Shown here: piece after piece, positions 62,704 to 64,000 of the stretch | Numbering within the stretch: position 1 is the first letter of the stretch | Layout of the letters: each line of letters starts with the position of its first letter | NCBI RefSeq assembly: GCF_003001955.1 | Contig: NZ_PVNH01000004.1 | Location: 124,001-188,000 of the forward strand | Direction: 5' to 3' | DNA from: Prauserella shujinwangii | GTDB lineage: Bacteria > Actinomycetota > Actinomycetes > Mycobacteriales > Pseudonocardiaceae | Length of the DNA: 64,000 nucleotides | Notes under the pieces: model-generated | The model's database searches: none | What the model was told of the DNA's origin: nothing | What the model saw: only the letters and a program-made list of their open reading frames with translations | Position numbers and translations under genes: made by a program

Positions 62704-64000
62704 ATGTCTGAGGTCCGAGTGCTCGGCGGCGCGGTCGAGCGCGGCGACGAGGTGCTGACTCCCGCGGCACTGGAGTTCCTCGGCGGCCTGCACGACGCGT
62801 TCGCGGCAACGCGGGACAAGCTGCTCGAGGCGCGGGCGCACCGCAGGGAAGAGGCCAAGCGCACCGGCAGGCTCGACTTCCTGCCGGAGACCCAGGAGAT
62901 CCGCGAGTCGGAGTGGCAGGTGGCCGAGGCGCCGCCCGCGCTGCGCGACCGGCGCGTCGAGATCACCGGTCCCACCGACCGCAAGATGACCATCAACGCC
63001 CTCAACTCCGGCGCCAAGGTGTGGCTGGCCGACTTCGAGGACGCCAACACCCCGCACTGGGCCAACGTGGTGTCCGGCCAGGTCAACCTCTCCGACGCGA
63101 TCCGGGGGACCATCGAGCTCGAGTCGAACGGCAAGCACTACGCCCTGCGCGACGACGTCGAGCACGCCACCATCGTCGTCCGCCCGCGCGGCTGGCACCT
63201 CGACGAGCGCAACATCGAGATCGGCGGCCGCAAGGCCGTCGGCGCCCTGGTCGACTTCGGCCTCTACTTCTTCCACAACGCGCGGGAGCTGCTCGAACGC
63301 GGCAGCGGGCCGTACTTCTACCTGCCCAAGCTGGAGAGCCATCTCGAGGCGCGGCTGTGGAACGACGTGTTCACCCACGCCGAGCGTGAGCTGGGCATCG
63401 ACCACGGCACCATCCGGGCGACGGTGCTGATCGAGACCATCCCCGCCGCGTTCGAGATGGAGGAGATCCTCTACGAGCTGCGCGAGCACGCCTCCGGGCT
63501 GAACGCGGGCCGCTGGGACTACCTGTTCAGCATCATCAAGTACTTCCGCGACGCGGGCGCGACGTTCGTGCTGCCCGACCGCAACAGCGTCACCATGACC
63601 GCGCCGTTCATGCGGGCCTACACCGAGCTGCTCGTGCGCACCTGCCACAAGCGCGGCGCGTTCGCGATCGGCGGCATGGCCGCGTTCATCCCGAGCAAGG
63701 ATCCCGAGGTCAACGAGAAGGCCTTCGCGAAGGTCCGCGACGACAAGGCGCGCGAGGCCGGGGACGGCTTCGACGGCTCGTGGGTGGCCCACCCCGGCAT
63801 GGTCGGCCTCTGCCGCGAGGAGTTCGACAAGGTGCTCGGCGACAAGCCGAACCAGGTGGACCGCAAGCGCGAGGACGTCCACGTCACCGCCGAGCAGCTG
63901 CTCGACATCGCGTCGACCGAGGGCAGGGCCACCATGGCCGGGCTGCGCGGCGCCGTCGACGTCGGCGTCCGCTACATCGCGTCCTGGCTCGGCGGCAACG
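62704..64000 (+). CDS. aceB: Malate synthase A, 3' end cut by window edge
   Basis: The first 432 codons of a glyoxylate-cycle enzyme that condenses glyoxylate and acetyl-CoA to malate. Family stretches include [17 protein letters not shown] near residue 103, [11 protein letters not shown] near residue 159, and the catalytic-region [12 protein letters not shown] near residue 209. The downstream [12 protein letters not shown] is also present. This is the shorter MSA type, not glcB. The ATG follows weakly purine-rich DNA. It is probably regulated by the divergent IclR protein. Confidence 0.96.
   Translation, partial: MSEVRVLGGAVERGDEVLTPAALEFLGGLHDAFAATRDKLLEARAHRREEAKRTGRLDFLPETQEIRESEWQVAEAPPALRDRRVEITGPTDRKMTINALNSGAKVWLADFEDANTPHWANVVSGQVNLSDAIRGTIELESNGKHYALRDDVEHATIVVRPRGWHLDERNIEIGGRKAVGALVDFGLYFFHNARELLERGSGPYFYLPKLESHLEARLWNDVFTHAERELGIDHGTIRATVLIETIPAAFEMEEILYELREHASGLNAGRWDYLFSIIKYFRDAGATFVLPDRNSVTMTAPFMRAYTELLVRTCHKRGAFAIGGMAAFIPSKDPEVNEKAFAKVRDDKAREAGDGFDGSWVAHPGMVGLCREEFDKVLGDKPNQVDRKREDVHVTAEQLLDIASTEGRATMAGLRGAVDVGVRYIASWLGGN

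Overview
The window is high-GC actinobacterial DNA, most likely from the order Pseudonocardiales. An Amycolatopsis-like genus is my best guess. Evidence for this includes GTG/TTG starts, TANNNT -10 boxes close to start codons, mycothiol-dependent (DinB/MDMPI) enzymes, the F420 gene cofC, SepIVA, and a core gene order I recognise from Mycobacterium tuberculosis (gltX/tRNAs, IclR regulator-leuCD, hupB, mutT1-ppk, cofC, gpsA, ddl, thiL, ung, DAK protein-recG, pyc, rsmD-coaD, sepIVA, rpmF-rnc-mutM, acyP-smc-ftsY). I see no rRNA, CRISPR array, transposase, phage gene or integrase. The genus is an inference and was not checked against any database.

Layout. 1-3.4 kb: the 5' part of a FAD monooxygenase gene with an AT-rich palindromic operator, then gltX, a HAD hydrolase, tRNA-Gln and tRNA-Glu with a strong terminator. 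3.5-7.3 kb: ndgR divergent from leuCD, then hupB. 7.4-13.1 kb: mutT1-ppk and cofC on the minus strand; a PlsC-type acyltransferase and gpsA on the plus strand. 13.1-17.1 kb: a cysteine dioxygenase preceded by a short cysteine-rich leader ORF, a PNPOx-like gene divergent from a MocR regulator, then ddl. 17.1-24.9 kb: DUF3515 protein, Lrp-like protein, thiL, GNAT, gamma-carbonic-anhydrase-like protein, ung, rpmB, DAK2 protein and recG. 25-31.7 kb: secreted M23 and S8 peptidases, pyruvate carboxylase, arginase-like protein.

31.7-39.4 kb is accessory: a TetR regulator divergent from a DrrAB-type exporter with two perfect operators, a stand-alone SagB-type dehydrogenase, an HxlR-regulator remnant, an MDMPI enzyme, an LLM flavin enzyme and a HelD-type helicase. 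39.5-44.1 kb returns to core genes (rsmD, coaD, sepIVA, DUF177, rpmF, rnc, mutM). 44.2-51.7 kb: PadR/HAAS pair, stress protein, ROK regulator, kdpDE without kdpFABC. 51.9-61.7 kb: acyP, smc, a membrane protein, an MDMPI enzyme, an SSS symporter with anmK (cell-wall sugar recycling), and ftsY. The window ends with an IclR regulator divergent from aceB (malate synthase, cut by the edge).

Two features stand out. First, an apparently leaderless 28-codon ORF ending in a Cys-rich tail lies just upstream of cysteine dioxygenase, which suggests cysteine-responsive control of a cysteine-degrading enzyme. Second, several families of long, nearly perfect palindromes sit at the 3' ends of genes. Three copies supply the stop codon of a neighbouring gene, and several lie where the order departs from the M. 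tuberculosis order.
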